Assembly: GCF_000226255.1 (NCBI RefSeq)
Contig: NZ_AGFG01000033.1
Coordinates: forward strand, 1-64,000
From: Desulfovibrio sp. A2
GTDB taxonomy: Bacteria; Desulfobacterota; Desulfovibrionia; Desulfovibrionales; Desulfovibrionaceae
Direction of reading: 5' to 3'
Length of the DNA: 64,000 nt
A model generated the notes under the pieces. It made no database searches and was not told the DNA's origin. It saw only the letters and a program-made list of their open reading frames with translations. This document shows positions 63,832 to 64,000 of the stretch, piece after piece. The stretch's first letter is position 1, and the number at the start of each line of letters is the position of its first letter. The position numbers were made by a program, and so were the translations under genes.

Positions 63832-64000
63832 TCAACGGGGCACGGCAGTTCCGGCGGCGGGACCGGCGGCCATCGGGGCCACGACCGGACCGGGCACGGC
63901 AGGACCACCGCCCTTCGCAGGGCCCGTCGGCGTGAACCGCCAGGTGGAGCGGGAATTGATCTCCGCCTGCTGCGACATCTCCACGTCGGTGTAATACAGC
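63832..64000 (-). CDS. 3' end of an unidentified gene, cut by the window edge
   Basis: On the minus strand a reading frame enters from the right edge and stops at TGA 63,834-63,832, giving 55 visible codons. The first half has normal gene-like codon use (YYTDVEMSQQAEINSRSTWR, then FTPTGPAKGGG); the end is Pro/Ala/Gly-rich. Product not recognised. It would be transcribed in the same direction as the kinase gene, about 210 bp upstream of it. Confidence 0.55.
   Translation of the reverse strand, partial: LYYTDVEMSQQAEINSRSTWRFTPTGPAKGGGPAVPGPVVAPMAAGPAAGTAVPR

Overview
The window is GC-rich chromosomal DNA from a diderm, anaerobe-like deltaproteobacterium, most probably a Desulfovibrio/Nitratidesulfovibrio-type sulfate reducer. 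This is inferred from base composition and gene content: a c-type-haem sensor kinase with a sigma54 response regulator, a free-standing sigma54 activator, NikR, an MqnP-like prenyltransferase, LptD, and a GDH of the large NAD-dependent class. No database was searched. About 48 protein genes are supported. There are no tRNA or rRNA genes, CRISPR arrays, transposases or phage genes.

Layout. 1-836 is a repeat-rich spacer. 0.9-6.3 kb carries an M18 aminopeptidase, an iron alcohol dehydrogenase, and an AraC regulator paired with an EamA exporter; a 17-bp motif is repeated upstream of both regulator and exporter. 6.4-10.1 kb holds a biotin ECF pair (bioY and its ATPase), a methyltransferase, nikR and folE2. 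10.2-17 kb has a short flagellar rod-type protein, an AEC transporter, a sigma54 activator with an altered GAFTGA loop, and a 1129-residue periplasmic AMIN/TPR protein, possibly a flagellar or envelope structural locus. 17-24.7 kb has a MEMO-like protein, a FemAB-like transferase, a one-cysteine HMA protein, miaB, a bifunctional-nuclease-family protein, a PHP phosphoesterase and a zinc-ribbon protein. 24.9-32.5 kb has a pseudo-receiver/TPR protein, a YjgA/DarP homologue, MqnP, a tandem HD/HD-GYP protein, a MogA-type protein, a cysteine-rich lipoprotein and a LysE exporter. 32.9-39.5 kb is an amino-acid ABC transporter (ATPase, permease, binding protein), a small zinc-ribbon protein and NAD-glutamate dehydrogenase, together suggesting uptake and catabolism of acidic amino acids.

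39.6-47 kb is core metabolism: queF, lptD, alr and the classical rpsF-rpsR-rplI-dnaB operon behind a near-consensus promoter. 47-64 kb holds a second repeat cluster, a giant DUF748 (AsmA-like) protein, an RTX-repeat protein, tyrS, a YmdB-like phosphodiesterase, moeA, an EamA transporter, a sigma54 response regulator overlapping its haem-binding sensor kinase, and the 3' end of an unidentified gene.

The most unusual feature is not a protein. The intergenic spaces hold several families of dispersed, strongly palindromic repeats. Some keep their stems by paired base changes between copies (3885-3909 versus 32656-32679; 654-683 versus 47783-47812). The modules of the first 800 bases recur, partly inverted, in the dnaB/DUF748 spacer 46 kb away.
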